A DNA stretch of 64,000 nt from MPNP01 sp965215545 (lineage in GTDB: Bacteria; Pseudomonadota; Alphaproteobacteria; Rhodobacterales; Rhodobacteraceae). Within the stretch, counting starts at the first letter, position 1. The number at the start of each line of letters is the position of its first letter. Below are positions 37,266 through 46,201 of the stretch, piece by piece. A program made the position numbers and the translations under genes. The notes beneath the pieces are model-generated. The model was given only the letters and a program-made list of their open reading frames with translations, did no database searches and was not told where the DNA came from. The DNA lies in contig OZ244066.1 in the NCBI GenBank assembly GCA_965215545.1, positions 2,604,001 to 2,668,000 of the forward strand, given 5' to 3'.

Positions 37266-37300
37266 GGAATACGAAATACCGCTGGGGAATACGAAATTCC
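37266..37300 (-). promoter_or_regulatory. Putative operator: paired GGAATACGAAAT repeats, one palindromic
   Basis: The 12-mer GGAATACGAAAT occurs at 37266-37277 and 37286-37297, 20 bp apart (about two helix turns). The second extends to GGAATACGAAATTCC, a 5-5-5 palindrome. It sits 11 to 45 bp before the IMPase start. The GGAA/TTCC arms recall the RpiR-type IolR operator described in Sinorhizobium (GGAA-N6-TTCC from memory), but spacing here is seven. Confidence 0.55.
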
Positions 37301-37897
37301 ACTACGGTGATGCACGATAGACCCATCAGGGATTGAGGGGCGCAACCATGATGCGATTTACCTCCAATTGCAACATGATGCCATGTGCCATTGCGCGCTG
37401 GTGGCCATGATGACACTGCTCGCCGTCCGCCCTTGATGGGGCACGAATGGCGCTCCAGCAGTCAGATCACAAGCTGTTATCAATACGAGATTTTTGATCC
37501 GATAGCCAGAAAAATCACCAGGGACTTACCATTGATCGTCAATTCCGTTGATTGCCGGGTCACAAGGGACGAGATCGGGACCCATCTGGTGAAATCAAGG
37601 GATTTTCCGGGTTACAGCCGTCCTGCCCATGACGATTACGATTCGCAGGGTTTTCATGCAAACTATGGAGATCTTCACCTCCGCCACGCCCATGCATGCA
37701 GCCTGGTCTGCAAGTCCAGCCCACAGACGAATTGCAGCCTTCCCAGGCACAGAAAACAAGGCTGGTACGCCGATCACCTTGAACATGGCATGGAATGAAA
37801 TGGAGATGAGATCGGAGACACCCCCTCACATGCTGCCATGCGGAACGCCCGTTTCCGTGTGAACACAGGTGATTTTCAGACCGGGACACGACCGCGA
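37301..37897. other. 600-bp gap between importer and phosphatase operons
   Basis: Several short frames exist on both strands (for example plus 37629-37862, 77 codons), but none has a good ribosome-binding site or recognisable product. It contains the promoter of the IMPase operon and the end of the importer transcript. Confidence 0.4.
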
Positions 37898-38971
37898 TCA
37901 TGCCGAGTCTTCCTGTTTCTGGGCCGGGGGTTCAGTGTCAAACATCTGCATGTCCGGGAATCTCAGGCTGACTTCGGCGCCAACCTCCAGCTTCGCCCGG
38001 GTTTCGACCAGGACTCGCTGCCCTTGCACCTCGACCTCATAGCGCGTCATGGATCCAAGAAAGGAAACATCGACAATCGTGCCCGACATGTGGCCGTCAT
38101 CCGGCGTCGTGATGGCAATGGACTCGGGTCGGGCAAAAAGACATTCCCCATTGCTCTCCGTTGTTTCCGGGATAAATGTCCCCCTGATCTCCGCACCACC
38201 AGTCAGTCGAAATGTTCCCGGTGCAACCGACCGTCCCCGCAGGAAACTGGCCTTGCCAACAAAATCGGCAACAAAGGCGCTTCGGGGCGCCTCATAGACA
38301 TCTCGTGGTGTGCCGACCTGGCAGACCTCGCCCTGCTGCATCACCGCGATGCGGTCGGAAATGTCCAGGGCCTCTTCCTGATCGTGCGTGACATAAATGG
38401 CCGTCAGACCCAGGCGTGACTGCAACGCGCGGATGTCACGCCGCAGCTTGACCCGCAGTTTGGCGTCGAGATTGGAAAGCGGTTCATCAAACAGCAGAAG
38501 TGGCGGGTCAATGATGATGGCGCGGGCCAGGGCCGCACGCTGCTGCATGCCCCCTGACAATTCACCGGGATATTGATCGCGGGCCCGCGTCAACTCAACC
38601 AGATCCAGGGTTTGGGCAACGCGGCGCTCGATCTCCTCTTTGGGTGTCTTGCGGACTTCCAGCCCATAGGCCACATTGCGAAAGATCGTCCTGGTTGGCC
38701 ACAGCGCGTAGTTCTGGAACACAAAGCCGATCCCCCGCTCCCATGGATCGAGGCCCGTGACATCCTTGCCGTCAAACGTCACCGAACCGCACGACGGCTT
38801 CAGAAATCCTGCCAGGCAGCGCAACAGAGTCGTTTTTCCGCAACCCGATGGACCCAACAGCGTGAACAATTCCCCCCGCCGCACCGTCAAGTCCGTCGGA
38901 TGAAGTGCCGTGAAGTCGCCGAAGTCGATTCTCAGGCCCTGCATCGAAACCTCGATTCCCCTTGTCGTCAC
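37898..38971 (-). CDS. ABC importer ATPase (AfuC/FbpC/PotA-like)
   Basis: 357-aa ATPase with Walker A LLGPSGCGKTTLLRCLAGF, Q-loop VFQNYALWP, signature YPGELSGGMQQRAALARA, Walker B LLLFDEPLSNLD and a C-terminal TOBE-like regulatory region. GTG at 38971 couples to the permease by GTGA. Partner of the permease and binding protein upstream. Confidence 0.92.
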   Translation of the reverse strand: MTTRGIEVSMQGLRIDFGDFTALHPTDLTVRRGELFTLLGPSGCGKTTLLRCLAGFLKPSCGSVTFDGKDVTGLDPWERGIGFVFQNYALWPTRTIFRNVAYGLEVRKTPKEEIERRVAQTLDLVELTRARDQYPGELSGGMQQRAALARAIIIDPPLLLFDEPLSNLDAKLRVKLRRDIRALQSRLGLTAIYVTHDQEEALDISDRIAVMQQGEVCQVGTPRDVYEAPRSAFVADFVGKASFLRGRSVAPGTFRLTGGAEIRGTFIPETTESNGECLFARPESIAITTPDDGHMSGTIVDVSFLGSMTRYEVEVQGQRVLVETRAKLEVGAEVSLRFPDMQMFDTEPPAQKQEDSA

Positions 38972-40962
38972 TGGACTGCCGACCTTCGTTTGAGAGTGAT
39001 CAGGGCGAGCGGGACATAGAGGATGACCATCATCAGGACTGACATGGCGGCCGCATAGCCAAAGTTCGCGCCAGGCGAGATGGTGTTCTGAAAAATGACG
39101 GCGGACATGGGGGTCCAGGGCGGCCGATAGAGCAAAATGGTCGAGCTGAGTTCGGTGACCGAACGGAGAAAGACCAGTGTCATGCCGGTCACGGCACCCG
39201 ACAGCATCATCGGCGCGACGATCTGAATGAAGACGCGGGCGGGCCTGGCACCCAATGACATGGCTGCATCCTCGACAGCCGGGTGTATCTGATAGAGGGT
39301 TGCTTCGCCCGTTTTGACCGTGAAGGGGAGCATCCGGATGAAATAGCTCAGCACCAGAATGAACCATGTGCCGGTCAGCAGGAGCGGCGGCTGGTTGAAC
39401 GCCAGGATAAAGCCGATGGCCAGAACTGTTCCGGGGATGATGTAGGGGATCATCACAACGCCGTTCAGTGCCGGCGTCACGACGCGTGTTCCCTTGCGGA
39501 CGATGGCATAGGCAATGGCAAGCCCGATTGTCAGGCACAGGAAGGTGGCCGTCGTGGCCGTCGAAAGACTGACAAGAACAGCACTGATCTGGTTGGTGAA
39601 GAGTTCGACATAGTTCTGGAGCGTCGGTGTGGAGGTCACGGTTCCCACACGCCATTCCAGGAATGACGTGATGATGATGGTGATATGCGGCGTGAATGCC
39701 AGACCGATGACGGTTCCGGCAAAGGCGTATATCAGAATTGCGGTGCGACGGGTGGGCACTTGCAGCACCTGTTTGCGGGCTGTCACCGATGCAAAACTGC
39801 GTCCGGCCAGGATCAGACGCTGCACACTCAGGAATATCATCGCGATCATGAGCATCACGAGCGCGCCGGTCGATGCGACGGATGCATTGCCGCCGGTCTC
39901 GTTCAGAAATTCGGCATAAACGAGCTTGGGCAAGATCACCAGATCCAGCGAAATGATGAAGGGTGTACCAAAATCCGAGAAGGCCTGCATCGATGCCATG
40001 TACAGGCCCGTCACAATCCCGGGGAGGCAGGTTGGAACCTCAACGGACCAGAACGATTTTCGTGGCCTGGCACCAAGACTCATCGCGCTTTCGCGAAATG
40101 TTGGATCCACGCCCGTGAAACTGTCAAGACTCATCAGGAAAATCAGCGGGTAGACAAGCCACAGAATCACCCACGTCACGCCGTGGATGCCAACGATTGT
40201 CCAATCCAGGCCCAGGGCAGAGGTGACAAGCCCGGTCGAGCCGAACAGCATGCGCCAGGCGTAGGCCCCGAGGAATGGTGGGGTCACCGAGGCCATCGTG
40301 ATCAGCGCAATCACCAGCGCCCGGCCCCGGAACGTAAATCGTGCGACCAGCCAGGCCAGCGGTACGGCGATCATGCTGGCAAGGACGGTCGCGACCAAAG
40401 TGACGATCAGACTGTTCTTGATGGCCTCCAGATAGGTTGAGCGACTCAGGAATTCCTGGAAATTTGCCAACGAGACGGACATGACCCGATCGTGCAGCCG
40501 GAGAAAGCTGCGCGCCTCGTGACGCAAAAGAATGGCATCCCCGTCCTGGCGTGTTTCGAACATCGGGGCCGATTGGGTACCGAAGAGATCCAGAGGCACC
40601 GATTGTTCGACACGAAAGTGCGTCGACGGACTCTTGAAGGCAAATCGCGTGCCGGCAGCCGGTCTCGTCAGTGTCAGGGGTTCGGATGCGGCAATGCGCG
40701 TGTATCCCGGATCAACTTGCGTCACGGTGATCTCGAAGCCGTCCGGGCGGACAAGATGGGCCTCGGTTGACGTGTCCAGAGTGGGTCGAAAACGGACGAG
40801 ATCAGCCGTTTCGACCTGCATCTCCCCGGCCCGGAAGCGGAGCGTGAAAGCTCCGCCATCCTGCTGGAAAGCAGAGGCAACGATCCACATCTGCGGCAGC
40901 ACAACCAGAAGAAGCGCACCAATCAAGCAGGCAATCGAGAAGAGTCTCCAGATGCCGGTCAC
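38968..40962 (-). CDS. ABC importer fused permease, AfuB/FbpB-like
   Basis: 664-aa permease with two BPD-type permease halves (each with an EAA-like loop, for example SLGARPRKSF and SLGARPARVF). Between the first membrane segment and the rest is a ~150-residue extracytoplasmic domain, larger than in ferric permeases of ~500-560 aa but comparable with AfuB-type sugar-phosphate permeases. Sits between binding protein and ATPase genes. Confidence 0.88.
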   Translation of the reverse strand: MTGIWRLFSIACLIGALLLVVLPQMWIVASAFQQDGGAFTLRFRAGEMQVETADLVRFRPTLDTSTEAHLVRPDGFEITVTQVDPGYTRIAASEPLTLTRPAAGTRFAFKSPSTHFRVEQSVPLDLFGTQSAPMFETRQDGDAILLRHEARSFLRLHDRVMSVSLANFQEFLSRSTYLEAIKNSLIVTLVATVLASMIAVPLAWLVARFTFRGRALVIALITMASVTPPFLGAYAWRMLFGSTGLVTSALGLDWTIVGIHGVTWVILWLVYPLIFLMSLDSFTGVDPTFRESAMSLGARPRKSFWSVEVPTCLPGIVTGLYMASMQAFSDFGTPFIISLDLVILPKLVYAEFLNETGGNASVASTGALVMLMIAMIFLSVQRLILAGRSFASVTARKQVLQVPTRRTAILIYAFAGTVIGLAFTPHITIIITSFLEWRVGTVTSTPTLQNYVELFTNQISAVLVSLSTATTATFLCLTIGLAIAYAIVRKGTRVVTPALNGVVMIPYIIPGTVLAIGFILAFNQPPLLLTGTWFILVLSYFIRMLPFTVKTGEATLYQIHPAVEDAAMSLGARPARVFIQIVAPMMLSGAVTGMTLVFLRSVTELSSTILLYRPPWTPMSAVIFQNTISPGANFGYAAAMSVLMMVILYVPLALITLKRRSAVQ

Positions 40963-41013
40963 GGCTTGTCCCGGTGCACGACTATTCAGGCAATCGAGAA
41001 AAGTCTCCAGCGG
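40928..41013. repeat. Partial duplication of the permease 5' end
   Basis: A 24-bp segment CAGGCAATCGAGAA[G/A]AGTCTCCAG occurs inside the permease start (40928-40951) and again 59 bp upstream (40987-41010) with one mismatch. The second copy lies in the intergenic region after the binding-protein gene. Confidence 0.85.
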
Positions 41014-41127
41014 CTAGCGCGCCAGATCCCGCGCCAGATCCTGTCGCGGGCACGGGGAGCGAAGCCATCCCCTCAAGGCGCTCGGGCGGGCGAGGCTTCA
41101 GTGAGAATGGCTCCGGGCCTCCCGGGA

Positions 41128-42084
41128 TCAGTTGCCCTCAAGAATGGCCGTGAACTTGGCCTTGATGATGTCACGCGGTTCATCTTCCGTGAAGAGCGCA
41201 AGTTCACCCAGTTCCGGCAGGCCGCCCGGCGCCGCAACATCACTGCGCACGGAGCGCCGGTTGACCACTTCCGACGCAATGGTCTGGCCATCCTGGCTGA
41301 TGATGAAGTCGACAAATTTCTGCGCCGCGTCCCTGTTCGGCGCTCCCTTGATGATGGCAAGTCCATCGACCTGGATGGTGACGCCATCGGGTGCATAGAT
41401 CATGTGGACGGGCAGACCTTCAGCCATCCATTTGCCACCGAGGTCCTCATTGACCCAGCCAAGTGCAGCCTCACCATCGCGGACCGCCTCGAACATCGGC
41501 GACGAGCCTTGCGTTGCACGAACGGATCTGATGACATCAGTCATGAAGTCCCATCCAAGACCCGAAGCGAGGCCGGAGACGATTGTATGGCCGGTGCCGG
41601 AGTGGTTCGGATCAGCGAGGACAACGCCACCCATGGCGGCCCATTTGGGGTCCAGCACATCCTTGACCGATGTCGGAAAATCATCAGCGGCCACAGTGTC
41701 GGTGTTGACCATGAGCGGTTGTGCAAACATGGTGAAGGGGAACCAGGTGTTGTTTGGATCCGCAAGACGCAGACCGCCCGCTTCCGGTGAACGATAGGCT
41801 TCGTAGAGGTCGGCGAATTGCTCATAGGATCGGATTGACCCACCCCACTGAATATCGGCTGCCGGGTTGGCGGCTTCAGCACGAACGCGCTGATAGAGCG
41901 GCCCGGTTTCACCAACAATCACTTCGACATCAATGTCGGGATTGCGTTCCTCAAAGGCGGCAACGAGAGGTCCGTACACATCATCACCATGGGCAGAATA
42001 GATTGTCAGATCGCCTGCAACGGCCATTGCCGGCAGTGCCATGCCGACCAGAAGGCCGGCAAGTGTTTTCTTCGATGCGGTCAT
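41128..42084 (-). CDS. ABC importer substrate-binding protein (FbpA/AfuA family)
   Basis: 318-aa periplasmic binding protein. Signal peptide TLAGLLVGMALPAMAVAG with cleavage near AVA-GD. The mature start LTIYSAHGDDVYGPLVAAF and internal ADIQWGGS, DPNNTWFPF, LADPNHSGTGHTI are typical of the ferric/thiamine/sugar-phosphate binding group. Iron-ligand tyrosine pairs of true FbpA are not obvious, so an organic phosphate substrate is more likely; this is inference. ATG at 42084 with GGAGGT 9 nt upstream. Confidence 0.88.
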   Translation of the reverse strand: MTASKKTLAGLLVGMALPAMAVAGDLTIYSAHGDDVYGPLVAAFEERNPDIDVEVIVGETGPLYQRVRAEAANPAADIQWGGSIRSYEQFADLYEAYRSPEAGGLRLADPNNTWFPFTMFAQPLMVNTDTVAADDFPTSVKDVLDPKWAAMGGVVLADPNHSGTGHTIVSGLASGLGWDFMTDVIRSVRATQGSSPMFEAVRDGEAALGWVNEDLGGKWMAEGLPVHMIYAPDGVTIQVDGLAIIKGAPNRDAAQKFVDFIISQDGQTIASEVVNRRSVRSDVAAPGGLPELGELALFTEDEPRDIIKAKFTAILEGN

Positions 42085-42391
42085 CGGAACCTCCAGATTG
42101 CCAAATTGCATGGGCGTGCAGGATCAAATCTGTAGCAGTGTGGCAGCGATCAGTCAAAATGACATGCTCTTGCACCCGAGTCGCCAACACAAGCAGCCAG
42201 GATCTCATCAGGCTCCACCCAGGACGGGCCAGATCATCCCTGCCGGGAGATGCCGCCGTGCTGCGCGACCATCAAAATGCGACCTCGGCTGGCCCGGAAC
42301 CGGTCGCAGGGCACGTCGATGCGATTCGCCACTTCTGACAACTTGCCCTGCTGGGCAGCAGCCAGGCCATCGTCTCCGCACTGAATTGTCG

Positions 42392-42410
42392 GGTAGTGGG
42401 TCAATTTGAA
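42392..42410 (+). repeat. 19-bp inverted-repeat copy, left
   Basis: GGTAGTGGGTCAATTTGAA. It matches the reverse complement of 46873-46891 at 18 of 19 positions. May be a mobile-element end. Confidence 0.75.
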
Positions 42411-42453
42411 TTTCATTTGTACCTGCTCAAACACATGTGAGATTCTGAGCGGC

Positions 42454-42478
42454 GGCGGCCCCGTCCCGGGGCCGCCGA
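42454..42478. terminator. Perfect 11-bp GC hairpin, possible terminator
   Basis: CGGCGGCCCCG, three-base loop TCC, CGGGGCCGCCG. Not followed by a T run on either strand, so intrinsic termination is uncertain. It lies upstream of the importer operon. Confidence 0.45.
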
Positions 42479-42637
42479 AAATGTCTTGCCGGATCCGGTG
42501 GGGTCCTCCATCGGTGTGTCATGATCCATGTGACAGAGACGGAGACCCCCGCTGCACGTTTATGGCTGGTCTGGCCCTGTGATCAGAAACGCCAGGATGG
42601 GTGATGTCTTTGATCACCTGGCGATGCCGCTGTCCGG

Positions 42638-43140
42638 ATGCGCCAGGATCTTGTCCATCGCTGGCGTCAGGCCATGCGTGATGGCCTGACAACGACAGAC
42701 GCGGCCCGGGCGGTCCATGGGCCCCGTGCCACCCGGTCTCGCCGGGAAAAATCCCCTGAGCGGCTGTCGCGCCGGCCCCACCGGTGCCGCCAAGGACCAC
42801 CTCGCGCGGTGATCCGGCAGCGGATCACAGAGCGGCGCCAGGACTGTCCCGCCTGGGGTCGCGGCAAGATCGCGGCGATCGGGCGCCGGGACAGACATCC
42901 GATCGCGGCGGCCCCGGTCGGGCGTGTGATCGCTGACAGGGTCGCACGCCAGCCGATCGCCCCGGTCAGGGCTGTCACCCCTGATCGCCAGACGAAACGG
43001 CGGACCCGGAGACCGGATGCGGTGCGCATCTCCGGGGCCCTGAAAGCCCAGGCACCCGGCGACGCGGTCCAGGTCGACACGCGCACCGCCGCCCTCTGCC
43101 CCGGCCGGACTGTCCAACATGTCACCGCTATGGACCGTCA
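42638..43140 (+). pseudogene. IS481-like transposase remnant
   Basis: Fragmentary DDE integrase of IS481 type. The helix-turn-helix region DGLTTTDAARAVH, the arm WGRGKIAAIGRR and the catalytic-domain start PGDAVQVDTRT...YPGR-like CPGRTVQHVTAMD are recognisable. The rest of the DDE domain is missing and no downstream catalytic Asp or Glu is found. A dead insertion remnant at the border of the accessory region. Confidence 0.7.
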
Positions 43141-43660
43141 TTCACAATGGGGACCGCCAGGGCCGCCACCCACGCCACCGCCAGTAGCGCCGCACGCCCA
43201 TCCGACACACGGGGGCCCCATGCGCCTGTTCCCATCACCGCCCTCCCGATCGACGGCGGCGCCGCGTTCAGGGCCGCAATGAGGCCGCCGGCCAGGCCAC
43301 AGGCATCACGCTGGCCGTGCGGCCACCCAAAGGGGCGAAAATGAACGGGGCTACCTGTAGGATGCCCGCCACAGGGAGACACGCATTTGACACTGTGCAG
43401 AACACCGCCACCCCGATCACACCGAACGCAACCCCCGGATCGACACACATCTCGACCTGGACAACGGATGGAGACCCCATGACGCACGTGATGATGACGC
43501 ACGTGATGATCAGACGCCAAACGAAGATCGCGAATCATTACGAATCGCTGCAAACCCATGAGGAGACCACGTCTCAGTGGGTGTGAGCAGGTACATTGTG
43601 TTGCTGAATAGTTACAAAATCTGTATCATTGTATTTATCATCAACTGATTCGGAGAATCC
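43141..43660. other. Non-coding accessory DNA with a 15-bp tandem repeat
   Basis: No gene supported. GACGCACGTGATGAT is repeated twice at 43481-43510. The AT-rich 43600-43650 carries GAATAGTTACAAA, shared with a GAACAGTTACAAA before the secreted gene at 14402 (around 14322), and may be promoter sequence for the gene at 43664. Confidence 0.45.
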
Positions 43661-43663
43661 GTC

Positions 43664-44333
43664 ATGAAAATCATGCGAAAGGGCTTTGCCCCCCCCAAAA
43701 AAACGCCTGACAGTGCTCGCCGCCGCACTGATGGCGGCTCTGACGGCAGTGCCGGCAATGGCGCAGCCTGTGGCCTATGTCTCGAATAACACGGCCCGAA
43801 CAGTCAATGATCTGACGACCGATTTGCTCCCCGGATCTGCTGCGGATGAGCTGGTTACAGGATTGGACCTTGAAGCCTTCAACTGGACCGCGTCCGTCGG
43901 CGTGAGCGCCGCCGCCCGCTGCGCCTATGACAAGGGCAGTCACCACCGCACCTTCAACCGGGAAACCAAACAATGGGAAGGCGAGGACACGATCGTTGGC
44001 TACCACATCGCGGATGACAAATATACCAAGGGGGAATCGATCGCCCGCGCCTGCACCTATTATTCAGGGGGCAAATTGCATAAAGTTACGGGCGGCTGGT
44101 TCACCGTGCGACTCTGGGGCAAGGTGTGCTATCCAACAAATTACAACATATGCGAATCGCTGAAAGGCGGCCTCTCGAGCGACTGGCTCAGGTACGCCAA
44201 CATGAACGGCTATGATGCCACTTTCAAGCCCGGCCCGAACTGCGGTCCGGCCGCATGGCCCACGCCGGAGCTGGAAGCGATGTTTCCAGACAAGGGCTAT
44301 GCCGAATGGTGCGACTTCACAGTAATAAACTGA
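43664..44333 (+). CDS. Secreted protein with poly-C leader, presently out of frame by one base
   Basis: ATG at 43664 with GGAGA upstream starts MKIMRKGFAPP and enters eight C followed by seven A. In that frame it becomes nonsense. With one base fewer it would read on as KKRLTVLAAALMAALTAVPAMAQ, a clear signal peptide, and a ~190-residue mature protein that is open to 44333. The mature frame has cysteines in CAYDKGS, RACTYY, KVCYPTNYNICE, PNCGP and EWCDF, so disulfides are likely. A TTG at 43686 could start a shortened leader in the mature frame. The mature domain is unrelated to the 46202 copy, although the leaders share CTTTGCC(C)n and CTGACA. No known domain. Confidence 0.7.
43689..43703 (+). 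repeat. Eight C then seven A between start codon and signal-peptide core
   Basis: Double homopolymer, a likely slippage point. C7A7 or C8A6 restores the secreted reading frame by hand translation. Confidence 0.95.
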
Positions 44334-44400
44334 ACTTCATTTTTCCGTAAGGCGAGATTTTCTTGGTATGGCCAGGGTGCGGGGGTCGATTCGCCTTTGA

Positions 44401-46143
44401 TTAACGTATCTTGGCACTGGGAACAGTTTTGGTGGGGTCGATATTGAGCAGTTCGCTGGCCCGTTTTTGGAGGGGTGTGGGTTTAGCGCACAACTGGAAG
44501 GGTGTCTCGGGGCATTCGGCGATGATCACCGTATTCAGCGTCAGTGCGGCGAGATCGGCGAGGAGCGTCGTCATGCTGTGAACGGGCAGTCCATCGGGGG
44601 TGTGTTGTGTCCGTGCTTTTTCAGCAGCGCTTTCCGAGACTTGCGCGGGGGTGACGGGTGAGGACCTGCGTTCCTCTGCGCGGTCTTTGTCGTCATCCTC
44701 GAAGAGGAGGGGTGCAAGGTGCTGGCGCAGATGATGTTCGAGATGGCAGGCCAGCATGCAGAGGAAGACATGGGCGCGGACATGATTGGCGGAATAGACA
44801 GGGACGGGGCGGATCCGCCGACGTGTCTGTTTCACGGTTCTAAAGGCACGTTCAACGCGGGCGAGTCGTTTGTAGGCCCGCACAGCGTCGGATGCGGCGA
44901 TGGCTGTGGCATCGAGGTTGGTGCGGATCACATAGACACCGTCGAGTGCCGCCTCGGCGCTGATTCTGTCGGTTGCGCTTTGCCAGGACAGGGACGCATC
45001 ACCGATGACAAGATCGAAATGCTTTCCGACCTTCTTCCGGTCGACCTCGCGCCCGATCCTGCGCCCGATCTGTTCCTTTCCCTGCAACCGTCCTGACTGC
45101 ACCGCGCCCGCGATCTGTTCAAGAATCTCCTCAGTGGCTTGGAGCAGCGCGGCGCGTTTGCGGGCCCGCTCTTCCCGCAGGCGGGGATTGCGGCCGACCA
45201 TCAGCCGTTCACCCGGAAAGTCCGGGCTGGTGACGTCGGCGACCGCATCATCGGCGAGATCAGCCGGCACCAGGGGTGGGTCGGATGCGCGCACCAGCCG
45301 CCGGATGTCTCGGGTCGTCAGGGCGGAGATCCAGTCCAGCCCCACGGGTTCAAGATGGCCACGGATCCGGGCGGTGGTGAGCATGCCGCGGTCGCCGACG
45401 AGAGCGATACGATCAATGCCGAAACGGGTGCGGATCGTGTTCACCTGCGCGGCCACGGTCGCCGGGTCGGACACATTCCCGGCCAAGACCTCAACGGCGA
45501 TGGGACAACCATCGGCGGCACAGAGCAGACCGTAATGATCTGTTTCCTGCCCGCCTTGCCGTCGCGGTTATCCCCGAACTCAGCCAACGGGCAGCAGCGC
45601 CCTTCGAGATAGCTGGATGAGACGTCATAAAGGATGAGCGGACTGGCCTCCCCGAGATAACGGTTGGCCAGACTCGTCTCGATCCACCTCTGCCGCGTCA
45701 ACAGCCAGTCCAGCATCGCCAGCATCTCGTTGCCCGTCACCTTGCCGAGATCAAGAAAACACCGAGACTGCTGTCAGCTGTGGCCGGTGACAGCCGCCGC
45801 GCCGTATCAAGCTTTGAGCCCGGGGCCGTCACCCGGGCGACAATGGCCGCGAGGGCGAGATCACGCATGCGGCTGCGCTTGCGGTGCAGGATCTTGTCAA
45901 GCCCGGTTCGCCGGGCCAGACCGAGAAGAGCCGCGACATGCCCATGCGGCAGGGCACGGGTGACGGTGATGGCGTCACTGAGACGGCGAAAGGCGGTGCC
46001 ACCCCGCAGGACGGTATCAAAACCCGGATGACCGCGTCTGGAAAATCGGTGAGATTGAGCAATGTCTCCTTGCGCACACGTTGTCCCTCACGCCAGGAGC
46101 GGCGCATCAGGACGGTGTCGCGTCCGCGTTTGTTGGGGATCAT
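44401..46143 (-). pseudogene. IS1634-family transposase, multiply frameshifted
   Basis: Coding sequence for an IS1634-type (IS4 superfamily) transposase. Pieces in order: MIPNKRGRDTVLMRRSWREG, then GNEMLAMLDWLLTRQRW and LYDVSSSYLEG, then VAGNVSDP-like MAGNVSDPATVAAQ with FGIDRIALVGDRGM, and a C-terminal KRLARVERAFRTVKQTRRR. At least three frame changes (near 46030, 45755 and 45520) break it. It lies between two poly-C secreted genes. Terminal repeats were not identified by eye. Confidence 0.82.
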
Positions 46144-46201
46144 CTCGATTCCGACAGCAAAGGGGTAGAGTGGGAGCCATCACACAATTGGAGGATTCAT
46201 T

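Noticed and set aside
37629..37862. 77-codon plus-strand ORF in the gap between operons
   Set aside because: No ribosome-binding site, no domain, and unusual Met/Pro-rich composition.
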